From CAVYWD01 sp963772225 (GTDB lineage: Bacteria; Myxococcota; Myxococcia; Myxococcales; UBA5297), in the NCBI GenBank assembly GCA_963772225.1, contig CAVYWD010000004.1:186001-250000 (forward strand): a DNA stretch of 64,000 bases, in the 5' to 3' direction. The position numbers and the translations under genes were made by a program. Positions 37,402 through 45,322 of this stretch are shown piece after piece; within the stretch, counting starts at the first letter, position 1; the number at the start of each line of letters is the position of its first letter. The notes under the pieces are model-generated. The model did no database searches, was not told where the DNA came from, and saw only the letters and a program-made list of their open reading frames with translations.

Positions 37402-38288
37402 AGGATGAACTCCTGGGCGTCATCGGCCTTGTACGAGCCGATGGGCGCCGGGACGCTCGGGTCGTCGCTGACGCGGTAGCCGAAGCGCTGCTCCACGCCG
37501 TTCGCGACGTGCTTGAGGATGAGCCCGAGCGGGATGTCGGAGGGGCAGGCGCGCGTGCACTCGCCGCACCCGACGCACCGGCCGGCCATGTGGAGCACGC
37601 GGGTCACCTGCCAGGCGAGGTTCGCGCGGGGCGTCGCCGACGGCTCTATCCACTGCGGCCGGCTCTTGTCCGCGACGCAGGTGGTGCAGAAGCAGAGCGG
37701 GCAGACCTCGCGGCAGGCGTGGCATCGCACGCACCGGCCGAGCTCCTCCTGCCAAAAGGCCCAGCGCTCTTTCGTCGGCAGCGCCTCGATTCGGGCCAAC
37801 GCGTCCGCGCCCGCGGGCCGCGGCGGCTCGGGCGGCAGCGCGCCCACGAGGTGATCGGCGAGCTTCGGCTCGCGGGAGGCGCAGCCCCCGCAGCGCGGCG
37901 AGACCGTCTCGGGGGTGAGCTCGGCTTTCAGGGTCGGCTTGCGGACGACCCCACCGCAGCGGACGCCGATGACGACCACGTCTTCGCGCTTGATCTGAGT
38001 CTCTCGGATCAGCGCCGCGACGGCGCGGGCGTCGCAACCTTTGACCACCACCGCCGGCTTGCCCAGGCGCGCCACGTGCGAGCGGCGCGGGCTCAGGTAG
38101 GCCGCCAGGTTCTGGACGCAGCGCGCGTCGAAGACCAGGCGGTCGGCTTGCGACGCGTCGGTGATCATCGCCGGGCGCACGCCGCGCGGGCCCTCCTCGT
38201 AGCCGATGACCACCTTGACCTCGCCGCCGGCGAGGAGGGACTTCGCGAGCGCGCGCAGCTCGTGGGCTCCGTCGGGCAGCGGGCTCAT
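37398..38288 (-). CDS. FloxC-like 4Fe-4S / FrhB-like subunit
   Basis: 296 residues. The N-terminal ~130 residues resemble the FrhB/F420-hydrogenase beta-type domain (VVKGCDARAVAALIRETQI, VVVIGVRCGGVV). CGGCASREPK may bind a further cluster. The C-terminal part has [4Fe-4S] motifs RCVRCHACREVCPLCFC and RCVGCGECTRACPSDIPL. Probable electron-transfer subunit of the NADH-dependent branch. It overlaps the MvhD-type gene upstream by 4 bases. The F420-type domain does not imply coenzyme F420 here. Confidence 0.85.
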   Translation of the reverse strand: MSPLPDGAHELRALAKSLLAGGEVKVVIGYEEGPRGVRPAMITDASQADRLVFDARCVQNLAAYLSPRRSHVARLGKPAVVVKGCDARAVAALIRETQIKREDVVVIGVRCGGVVRKPTLKAELTPETVSPRCGGCASREPKLADHLVGALPPEPPRPAGADALARIEALPTKERWAFWQEELGRCVRCHACREVCPLCFCTTCVADKSRPQWIEPSATPRANLAWQVTRVLHMAGRCVGCGECTRACPSDIPLGLILKHVANGVEQRFGYRVSDDPSVPAPIGSYKADDAQEFIL

Positions 38289-38776
38289 GGCGCGCCTCGC
38301 GTTTGCGCCGGGGCAGTCTCGGGCGAGAGCGCCCGGAACTCCTTGAACGGCCCGAGCTTCTGGATGCGCTCCGTGGTCTGGTTGACCACGTCGCGCCACT
38401 TGCCGCCCTCCGAGGCCGAGACCCAGGAGAAGGTGAGGCGGTCCATGTCCACGCCCATGAAGCCCAGGATGTCGCGGAAGATCGCGAAGCGGCGCCGGGC
38501 GTGGTAGTTGCCCGCGGTGTAATGGCAGTCGGCCGGATGGCAGCCGGAGACGATGACGCCGTCCGCGCCGCGCTCGAACGCCTTCATGAGGAACAGCGGG
38601 TCGATGCGCCCGGTGCACGGCAGCCGGACCACGCGCACGTTGGGCGCCATCTGCAGGCGGCTCGTGCCGGCGAGGTCCGCGCCGGTGTACGTGCACCAGT
38701 TGCAGACGAAGGCCACGATTTTGGGCTGGAAGCCGGGGGCCGGCCCTGCGGTCCCGGGCTCAGAGGTCTTTTCCAT
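38285..38776 (-). CDS. MvhD/FloxD-type iron-sulfur subunit
   Basis: 163 residues. MvhD family signature: IVAFVCNWCTYTGADLAG at the N-terminus, RLPCTGRIDPLFLMKAFE, and GVIVSGCHPADCHYTAGN, supplying Cys ligands for a [2Fe-2S] cluster. In methanogens MvhD links hydrogenase to HdrA. In bacteria with hdr-flox genes the same protein links the flavin oxidoreductase. It lies 21 bases after hdrA, exactly where expected. Confidence 0.93.
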   Translation of the reverse strand: MEKTSEPGTAGPAPGFQPKIVAFVCNWCTYTGADLAGTSRLQMAPNVRVVRLPCTGRIDPLFLMKAFERGADGVIVSGCHPADCHYTAGNYHARRRFAIFRDILGFMGVDMDRLTFSWVSASEGGKWRDVVNQTTERIQKLGPFKEFRALSPETAPAQTRGAP

Positions 38777-38797
38777 CGAGCACCGCTTTCATTCGTC

Positions 38798-40816
38798 TCA
38801 AATCGCGTTGATGGCCGCGTAGATCTGATCGTCGGTGAATCCTTGGAGCTCCACCTTCTTGGACGGGCAGGTGGCCTGGCAGGTCCCGCACCCCTGGCAG
38901 ACGCCTTTGTTGACGCTCGCCACCACCCGCAGCACGTTCCCCTTCCGGTCCTTGATCTCCTTGTGCTCCACCGCGCCGTAGGGGCAAGCCCGCTCGCAGT
39001 GGAAGCAGCCGGCGCACCCCGCCTCGTCCACGACCGCCACCGTCGGCTCGCGCTCCAGCTCCTTGTTGCTGAAGAGCGCCAGGACCTTGCTCGCGGTGCC
39101 GGAGGCCATGGCCACGGCCTCGGGGATGTCGCGCGGGGCCTGGCAGGCGCCGGCGGCGAAGATGCCCGCGGTGCTGGTCTCGAGCGGGCGCAGCTTCGGG
39201 TGCGCCTCGTTGATGAACCCGTGGGCGTCGTAGCTGATGGACAGCTTCTGCGCGAGCGCCTCGATGCCCGTCTGCGGGCGCATCGCCGTGGCCAGGACGA
39301 CCATGTCGGCGTCGAGGACGATGGGCTGGCCGGAGAGCGTATCCGCCCCGTAGACCTTGATCACGTCGCCGACGCGTTCGAGCTTGGAGACGCGGCCACG
39401 CAGGTAGATGGCGCCCTCCTTCTCGATGGCCCGGCGGGTGAATTCGTCGTAACCCTTCCCGCCGGCGCGGATATCCATGTAGAAGACGTACGCCTTCCCG
39501 CCGTGCACCTTGTGCCGGTAAAGCATCGTGTGCTTCGCCGTGTACATGCAGCAGATCTTCGAGCAGTACTCGATGCCTTTGGCGGGGTCGCGCGAGCCGA
39601 TGCACTGAAGGAAGACGATGCGCTGGGGCTCCTTGCCGTCCGAGGGCCGCAGGATCTTCCCCTGCGTGGGGCCCGAGGCCGAGGCCAGGCGCTCGAACTG
39701 CAGCCCGTCGATGACGTCCGGGAGGGTCCCGTAGCCGTATTCTCCGTAGCCCTTCAGCTTCTCGCTCGGCTGCTCCTTGGCGATGGAATAGAGCTGGTAC
39801 CCGGTGGCGACGACGATGGCGCCGACCTTCACGGTGGTGAAGGTGTCCTTCTGGTCGAAATCGATGGCGTCGCGGCCGCAAGCGCCTTTGCATTTGGCGC
39901 AGGCGTCCTTCTTGAGGTTTCGCGCGCGGCCCTTGAAAAGCGCGCAATTCTCCCGGTCGATGACCGGGATGTTGGGCACCGCCTGAGGGAAGGGGACGTA
40001 GATGGCGGTGCGCTTGCCCAATCCCTGCTCGAACTCGCTGGGGATCTTCTTGCTCGGGCAGACCTCCTGGCACGCGCCGCAGCCGTTGCACTTCTCCTCG
40101 TCGACCGAGCGTGCCTTGCGGCGGATCTTCACGTCGAAGTTGCCGATGTACCCGCCGACCGACTCGACCTCGCTGTAGGTCATGAGCTTGATGCGCGGGT
40201 GCTGGTACGCCTCGACCATGCGCGGGGTCAGGATGCACTGGCTGCAGTCGAGGGTCGGGAAGGTCTCCGAGAGCTGGCTCATGTGGCCGCCGATGGAGGG
40301 CTCCTTCTCCACCAGCACCACCTCGCCGCCGCCGTCGGCGATGTCGAGCGCCGCCTGGATGCCCGCGATGCCGCCGCCGATGACCAGCGCCCGCTTCTCG
40401 ATGGGGATACGGATGGGCGTGAGCGGCTGGTCCCGCTTCACCTTCTCCACGATGGCCCGGCCCAGGGCGATGGACTTCCGGGTCGCCTCTTCCTTGGACT
40501 CGTGGATCCACGAGCAGTGCTCGCGGATGTTCGCCATCTCGGCGAGGTAGGGGTTCAGCCCCGCCGACGCGCACGCCTTGCGGAAGGTCTTCTCGTGCAT
40601 GCGCGGTGAGCAGGCGGCCACCACCACGCCGTCGAGCTTGTGCTGGGTGATGGCCTGCCGGACGATCTGCTGGCCCGGGTCCGAGCACATGTACTTGTAG
40701 TCTTGCGCGTGGGCGACGCCGGGCAGCTCGCCGAGCTCTTTGGCGACGGCGGCGCAGTCGACGGTGCGCCCAATGTTCTCGCCGCAGTGACAGACGAAGA
40801 CGCCGATGCGGGACAT
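38798..40816 (-). CDS. hdrA: Heterodisulfide reductase subunit A-like flavoprotein
   Basis: 672 residues from ATG 40816 with GGAGA upstream. HdrA is the bifurcating FAD subunit. Visible parts: N-terminal RIGVFVCHCGENIG, the FAD dinucleotide site VIGGGIAGIQAALDIADGG, a Cys-rich stretch (TLDCSQCIL), [4Fe-4S] motif KCNGCGACQEVCPSK, the HdrA signature CIGSRDPAKGIEYCSKICC, ATGYQLYSI, and two C-terminal ferredoxin motifs GCAGCFHCERACPYGA and VCQGCGTCQATCPSK. All cofactor-binding residues expected for a full-length HdrA seem present. Midway in the seven-gene operon. Confidence 0.95.
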   Translation of the reverse strand: MSRIGVFVCHCGENIGRTVDCAAVAKELGELPGVAHAQDYKYMCSDPGQQIVRQAITQHKLDGVVVAACSPRMHEKTFRKACASAGLNPYLAEMANIREHCSWIHESKEEATRKSIALGRAIVEKVKRDQPLTPIRIPIEKRALVIGGGIAGIQAALDIADGGGEVVLVEKEPSIGGHMSQLSETFPTLDCSQCILTPRMVEAYQHPRIKLMTYSEVESVGGYIGNFDVKIRRKARSVDEEKCNGCGACQEVCPSKKIPSEFEQGLGKRTAIYVPFPQAVPNIPVIDRENCALFKGRARNLKKDACAKCKGACGRDAIDFDQKDTFTTVKVGAIVVATGYQLYSIAKEQPSEKLKGYGEYGYGTLPDVIDGLQFERLASASGPTQGKILRPSDGKEPQRIVFLQCIGSRDPAKGIEYCSKICCMYTAKHTMLYRHKVHGGKAYVFYMDIRAGGKGYDEFTRRAIEKEGAIYLRGRVSKLERVGDVIKVYGADTLSGQPIVLDADMVVLATAMRPQTGIEALAQKLSISYDAHGFINEAHPKLRPLETSTAGIFAAGACQAPRDIPEAVAMASGTASKVLALFSNKELEREPTVAVVDEAGCAGCFHCERACPYGAVEHKEIKDRKGNVLRVVASVNKGVCQGCGTCQATCPSKKVELQGFTDDQIYAAINAI

Positions 40817-40863
40817 GATCTCTCCATGGGGCGCGGGCGAATTTCGCCCGGCGCCGCTCGACA

Positions 40864-41751
40864 TCAGGGCGCCGGCGGCGCCTTCGGGGCTTCGGGGGCG
40901 ACCAGGGACGCGAGCATGCCGTCGGCGCTCACGAAGTGCCGCTTCAGGCCGAGCTCGGACGGGTCCACCTTCAGGGCCAGGCCGACCAGCTGGGTGATGA
41001 AGAGGATGGGCATGTCCAAAGGCGCGCCCCGCCGCTCCATCGCCGACTGGCGGAGGTCGAGGTTCGAGTGGCACATGGGGCAGGCCACCACCACCGCCTG
41101 CGCGCCGGCCGCTTTGGCGCTCTCGAGGATGGAGCGGCCCAGGCGAACCACCGAGCCCGTCCGCGAGAGCGACATGCCCGCGCCGCAGCAGTCGGTGCGC
41201 TTTCCCCACTTCACAGGCGTGGCGCCGGCCGCGGCGACGACCTCCTCCATAGAGCTGGGGTCTTCCGGGTCGTCGAACCGGGCGACCTCGGGCGGGCGCA
41301 GGAGGAGGCAGCCGTAGTAGCAGGCGACCTTGAGCCCCTTGAGCGGGGTCGCCTTGGTCTGGATGGCCGGGGCGAGCGCGCGCAGGAAGGCCACCGCGTT
41401 CTCCACCTCGACCTTGTTCTCGAACGGCCGGGAGAGCATGGGCCGGATCTCTTCGGCGAGCGGCGCGTCGCGGGCGATCTCGTGGCGGGCGGTCGCGAGC
41501 CGGCTGAAGCACGCCGCGCAGGGCGCCATCACCTTGCCCAGGCCTTGCTCCTCGGCGAGGGCGAGGTTGCGGGCGGAGAGCGCCACTGCCAGCCGGTGGT
41601 CGGTCGCGTGGGCCGAGGAAGCGCCGCAGCACGACCAGTCGCGCACCTCGGCGAGCTCCACGTCGAGCCGGGAGGCCACCGCCTTGAGGCTCGCGTCGAA
41701 CTCCTTGGAGCCCGACTCGAGCGAGCACCCTGGAAAGTAGCCGAGCTTCAT
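40864..41751 (-). CDS. hdrB: Heterodisulfide reductase subunit B
   Basis: 295 residues, the normal HdrB length. Two CCG domains that bind the non-cubane [4Fe-4S] clusters where disulfide is reduced: YFPGCSLESGSKEFD with WSCCGASS and APCAACF, then CYYGCLLLRPPE with TDCCGAGMSLS and ACPMCHSNLD. All conserved Cys are in place, so a catalytic disulfide-reducing subunit is expected, not the degenerate HdrB2-like type. It overlaps hdrC by 4 bases (ATGA) and leaves 47 bases before hdrA. Confidence 0.94.
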   Translation of the reverse strand: MKLGYFPGCSLESGSKEFDASLKAVASRLDVELAEVRDWSCCGASSAHATDHRLAVALSARNLALAEEQGLGKVMAPCAACFSRLATARHEIARDAPLAEEIRPMLSRPFENKVEVENAVAFLRALAPAIQTKATPLKGLKVACYYGCLLLRPPEVARFDDPEDPSSMEEVVAAAGATPVKWGKRTDCCGAGMSLSRTGSVVRLGRSILESAKAAGAQAVVVACPMCHSNLDLRQSAMERRGAPLDMPILFITQLVGLALKVDPSELGLKRHFVSADGMLASLVAPEAPKAPPAP

Positions 41752-42320
41752 GACCTACGCCCCTCCTCGCGCGCGGCTGCGCTGGCGCAAGCCTCGAAGA
41801 TGCGGCGCACCTCTTCGCGCCCCTCGATGTTGGTGGGGGCGAGCGAGAGCTTGCCGCGCTTGAGCATCCCGGGCGCCGCGAGCGCGTCGTCGAAGAGCGT
41901 AAGCGTGCGGCGTTTGTAGGAGAGGACCAGGCCGAGCTCGAAGATTCGGCCGTGGCGCTGGATCTGCTCCAGGAACGCCTGGTGGAAGGCGAGCAGGCGC
42001 GCCGGCGCTCTCTCGGGGCCGGAGCGCAGCGCGAGCTCGCGGAGGCCGTCGATGAGCCGCGCCGGGTCGACCTGGTTCGGGCAGCGCGCGGTGCAGGTCT
42101 CGCAGGTCAGGCAGAGCCAGAGAGAGGCGTCGTCCAGGAGCCGCTCGCGCTGATCGAGCTGGGCCAGGCGCAACATCTGGTGCGGCTTGAGCGACATCTC
42201 CTCGGCCATGGGACAGCCGGCCGAGCATTTTCCGCACTGGTAACAGGCGGCGACGTTCAGGCCGGTGGCGCCTTCCAGCTCCGAGGCCAGCGTCGCGTCG
42301 ACGTGTGAAGACTCACTCAA
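41748..42320 (-). CDS. hdrC: Heterodisulfide reductase subunit C
   Basis: 190 residues from a TTG at 42320, which has GGAGG 6 bases upstream. Frames from earlier starts add sequence without family character. Two [4Fe-4S] motifs, ACYQCGKCSAGCPMAEE and LCLTCETCTARCPNQVDP, relay electrons from HdrA to HdrB. The C-terminal ~90 residues (FHQAFLEQIQRHGRIFELGL, then DALAAPGMLKRGKLS) match HdrC. First gene of the operon, so the promoter should lie in 42321-42484, where nothing else is seen. Confidence 0.93.
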   Translation of the reverse strand: MSESSHVDATLASELEGATGLNVAACYQCGKCSAGCPMAEEMSLKPHQMLRLAQLDQRERLLDDASLWLCLTCETCTARCPNQVDPARLIDGLRELALRSGPERAPARLLAFHQAFLEQIQRHGRIFELGLVLSYKRRTLTLFDDALAAPGMLKRGKLSLAPTNIEGREEVRRIFEACASAAAREEGRRS

Positions 42321-42484
42321 GGACTGCCTCCAGACTCCCGCGACCAGAACACCGCCGAGAGGCAGAGATGTTTCCGGGGGGCGGGCGCATGAAGTACGCC
42401 AGCCGGCCGGGCCGATCAAGAGAAGCAAGGCTTATGGAAACAATGCGTGAGAGTGATGGTGGCCGCGGCGCCAAGGTCGAGCCC

Positions 42485-44017
42485 TCAGGGAATGGCGAGC
42501 CGTTGGCTCGCCGGGCCGCCGGCCTGTTGCGCCACCGAGTCGCGCCGGCCGGGAATGGGGCGCCGGGGTCGAACGGGCGCTGAGCAGCCGGGGTCGCCTG
42601 CCAGGCATTCGGTCGCCGACAGCGTGTACTCCAAGCCCGGCTTCGCGGTCTCCACCGCGACCTGGTAGACGCCGGCCTCCAGCGCGCCAGCGATGATTCG
42701 CTCGTCGGTCGCGAGGTGAGGCTCCGGAGTGAGCGGGCGCTCGAGGCTGATGCGAAGGGCCCCGGCGCCGGCGTCGAGCGCCAGGATGCGCAGCGCCGTC
42801 GGCCGTGAGAGGGCGAGCCGGTAGACCACGCGCGCGGGTGCCGGCCCCGAGGAGCGCAGGTCGCCGAAAGGCAGCGAGTCGATCCGCAGCGGCCGCTCCG
42901 GCGAGCCGTCCCCCCAAAGCCGCGGCGCGCCTTCGTCCGGGGGCGGCTCCGAGGAGGTCAGCGCGCGCCGGAGCCGGTCGAGAGCGTGGAGCGTGATGAG
43001 ATTGCGGACGTTGACGCCGTGGTGCTCGAGGCTCGACGGGTCGAAGGCGCAGCAGCGGTTCCCCGCCGTACACGACAGGTGCACGCCGTCGTGGCCCAGG
43101 CCGTGCGGCGGCGGGAGCGCGGCCAGCTCGCGATAGAGGTCGATCATGGGGATTTGCCGGCCCTGCGCCACCGCGCGGACCACGCCGTCGAGGGCGGGCA
43201 TGGCCCGCGCGTACTCGGGCCGGTCCTCGCGGGGCGGCGGGGTGGTGAGCACGGGGATCACGCCGCGCGACAGGAGCTTGTCGACGATGGCGCGCAGCTC
43301 GCGCTCGTAGCGGGCCGCCTGGTCCGCGGGGGCGCTCGGCGCGCTCGCCCGGCCCAGGCCCACGTCGTTGGTCCCGTAGAGCACGAAGGCGAGCTGCGGA
43401 CGCGCGGCGCGTAGCTCCATTTCCAGCGGCGACGGCGCGCCGGCGAGCGCCCAGCCGGCGCTCACGCCCACGCGGGTCGCGGCGCTCGCCCGGCGGAAGG
43501 GCGACGCCCCGGCGATCGCCTGCTCGCGGAAGAAGGCGACCGTCGGCGCGAGCGAGTCGAGCCCGTCGCGCGCGAGGTCGAGCCCGCCGGGCGCGCCCGG
43601 GGACGGCGGGTCGACGCAGCTCAGAAACGAGCCGCCCGCCCAGCCGTTGAAGCCGATGGAGAGCGAGTCGCCGACCTTCATGAAGACGGCCGGCGACAGC
43701 CCGGCGCCGCGCCGGGCGATCTCCCGCAGGTGCGCGACGACCTCGGCGGTGAGCGGTGACTGGGTCCGGTCGCCTTTGTAGAGCGCCGGGGCCGAGGCGC
43801 GCGACCAGGGCGCCAGGTCGAAGTCGGCGCACCCGTCGCCGGGCGACGCGGGGCGGCATTGCGCGGAGCTGGCGAGGCCCGCGTCGCGTGCGTTGCCCGG
43901 ATCGAGGGCGGTGCAGCCGGGCGCGGCGGACGCAGACAGAGCGGCCAGCGCAACGAGGCGCAGGAGGCGATGCGAGGGGGCGCGGCGGCCCGGTGCGGTC
44001 TCGTTGCAGCGGCTCAT
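42485..44017 (-). CDS. SGNH-hydrolase-domain lipoprotein
   Basis: 510 residues from ATG 44017; ATG 44041 would add 8. The signal peptide RLLRLVALAALSASAAPGC ends in a plausible lipobox Cys. The SGNH/GDSL esterase motifs are present: FMKVGDSLSIGF (catalytic Ser), VLYGTNDVG (block III Asn) and HDGVHLS (Asp and His). The Gly of block II is likely in the region near 190. The C-terminal ~150 residues form a beta-rich domain (ALRISLERPLTPEP, then AGVYQVAVETAKPG). Such proteins remove acyl groups from polysaccharides or lipids on the cell surface. Substrate unknown. Stand-alone gene. Confidence 0.85.
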   Translation of the reverse strand: MSRCNETAPGRRAPSHRLLRLVALAALSASAAPGCTALDPGNARDAGLASSAQCRPASPGDGCADFDLAPWSRASAPALYKGDRTQSPLTAEVVAHLREIARRGAGLSPAVFMKVGDSLSIGFNGWAGGSFLSCVDPPSPGAPGGLDLARDGLDSLAPTVAFFREQAIAGASPFRRASAATRVGVSAGWALAGAPSPLEMELRAARPQLAFVLYGTNDVGLGRASAPSAPADQAARYERELRAIVDKLLSRGVIPVLTTPPPREDRPEYARAMPALDGVVRAVAQGRQIPMIDLYRELAALPPPHGLGHDGVHLSCTAGNRCCAFDPSSLEHHGVNVRNLITLHALDRLRRALTSSEPPPDEGAPRLWGDGSPERPLRIDSLPFGDLRSSGPAPARVVYRLALSRPTALRILALDAGAGALRISLERPLTPEPHLATDERIIAGALEAGVYQVAVETAKPGLEYTLSATECLAGDPGCSAPVRPRRPIPGRRDSVAQQAGGPASQRLAIP

Positions 44018-44095
44018 CGAGCGGGCGGGGTCTGGCGGCACAGCATACGCCGACCGCGGCGCGCGGGCCGCGGGGAAACGAGAGCCTCGGGCCGG

Positions 44096-44345
44096 TCAGG
44101 CGGAGCGAGGTGGGGGTTGAATGGACGCGACGAGCGGCGGCAGCCCGGCCAGGCCCGGCAGCTCGTCGCACAGGGCCGAAGCGCGGGTCGCCGGCTCCCT
44201 GCGTGCGACGGGCTGTAAATGGTGAAGGCGCTCCAAAGGGCGGCTCGATTCGAGCCGCTCCCGGCTCCGCGCAATGCCGCCGAGATCCCCGGCGGCGAGG
44301 CCGCCCAGGGCCGCCGGCAGGAACGACGGGAGCATGAACAAGTGC
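44096..44345 (-). pseudogene. Remnant of a second STT3-type gene
   Basis: The minus strand reads FMLPSFLPAALGGLAAG. Over about 52 bases (44297-44345) its DNA equals 46133-46185 of the STT3 gene on the plus strand with one mismatch, in inverted orientation. After that the sequence diverges (ARSRERLESSRPLERLHHLQ). Best read as a relic of a duplicated copy. The rest of 44018-44470 shows no gene. Confidence 0.55.
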
Positions 44346-44470
44346 GGCTGGTCGTCGCGCACCTGCTAGAACCAGGGGGCATCTTCGCCTTTCGCGTGAA
44401 CGCCTTCGACGACGTGGAGTCCGAGGCGCCGAGCTTGCGCCGCGCCCCGCACTGCGGCCAAGATTCGCGC

Positions 44471-44872
44471 ATGCTTTCGCTTCGTTCGCTTGTTCTCTCG
44501 CTTTCGCTCGCGCTCGTCGCGTGCGGCGAATCCTCCGCTCTTTCCGACGGAGGCAGCAGCGACTCCGGTGTCGACGCCGCGTCGGCTGCCGACTCGGGGC
44601 CGCGCCCCGACGCGCAGACCGCCGACGCGCAGACGACTGACGCTGGCCCGGGCGACTCGGGCTTTGATGGCGGCTCCGAAGCCGACCGCTGCGCCGCGAC
44701 CGGCGGCACCCTCGGCACCAAGATCTGCTGCACGAGCACCGACCCCTATCCCAACACCTGCGTGACCGGCGCCTGCGGCTGCGCGCCGAGCGACAGCCAT
44801 TCGATCGCGGACTGCTCCTGTCCCGCCCCGAAGTGCTTCAATCCCGGCACGGGTTGCGTCCCGCCTCCCTGA
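44471..44872 (+). CDS. Small Cys-rich lipoprotein, myxobacterial type
   Basis: 133 residues from ATG 44471. The signal peptide SLRSLVLSLSLALVACG has its lipobox Cys near position 18. An Asp/Ala/Ser/Gly-rich linker (DSGVDAASAADSGPRPDAQT) spans ~25-70. The C-terminal ~60 residues carry ten cysteines (TKICCTSTDPYPNTCVTGAC, CGCAPSDS, ADCSCPAPKCFNPGTGC), suggesting a compact disulfide-bonded domain outside the cytoplasmic membrane. No family known. Linkers of this kind are very frequent in Myxococcota lipoproteins. Confidence 0.75.
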   Translation: MLSLRSLVLSLSLALVACGESSALSDGGSSDSGVDAASAADSGPRPDAQTADAQTTDAGPGDSGFDGGSEADRCAATGGTLGTKICCTSTDPYPNTCVTGACGCAPSDSHSIADCSCPAPKCFNPGTGCVPPP

Positions 44873-45322
44873 TCAACTCGGTTCGCCCATGCCGCATAAT
44901 GCCTGCGACCATTGACGGCCCAGCCCTCGTCAAATCGAAAGCGCCCACCCGGATCATTCCCGGGTGGCGAGCCTAGAACGCCAATCAGTTTGAAGAGCCT
45001 GCTGCGACGCCCATTGGCTGCCTGCGACGGGAAGCCTCGTCGCTCGATCTGCTCGCGCTGTTACCGGCAGCGCTGCGCTGCTCGCTCCTTGGAATTCTAA
45101 GTCTCGGCGACGCAACTCTCGCGTCTCGCGGCGGCTTTCAAACTATTGACGCTCTGGGAGCCGGGCGGGCGATCGCACGCGCTCGCGCGGACGGCGTCGA
45201 GGTCGGTCGACACCCCGCCCGCGCCGTCCCCCGCCTCCGGACCCCGCCTTGACCGCCGGCGCGCGGCCGATTCAGAGTCCTCAGGCAAAGGCGCGCCGCA
45301 CCTTACTTGCGCGAGCTGGCCC
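44873..45322. other. Intergenic region with one GC-rich hairpin
   Basis: 450 bases, no convincing gene. At 44944-44967 CCACCCGG and CCGGGTGG flank a short loop, 72 bases after the lipoprotein stop; it may help end transcription, though no T-run follows. The promoter of the STT3 gene should lie near the right end. Confidence 0.4.

Noticed and set aside
38303..40609. Long plus-strand frame opposite hdrA and the MvhD-type gene
   Set aside because: Composition is that of an antisense frame (Leu/Val/Asp/Arg-rich) and no motif is present. The minus strand has complete HdrA signatures.
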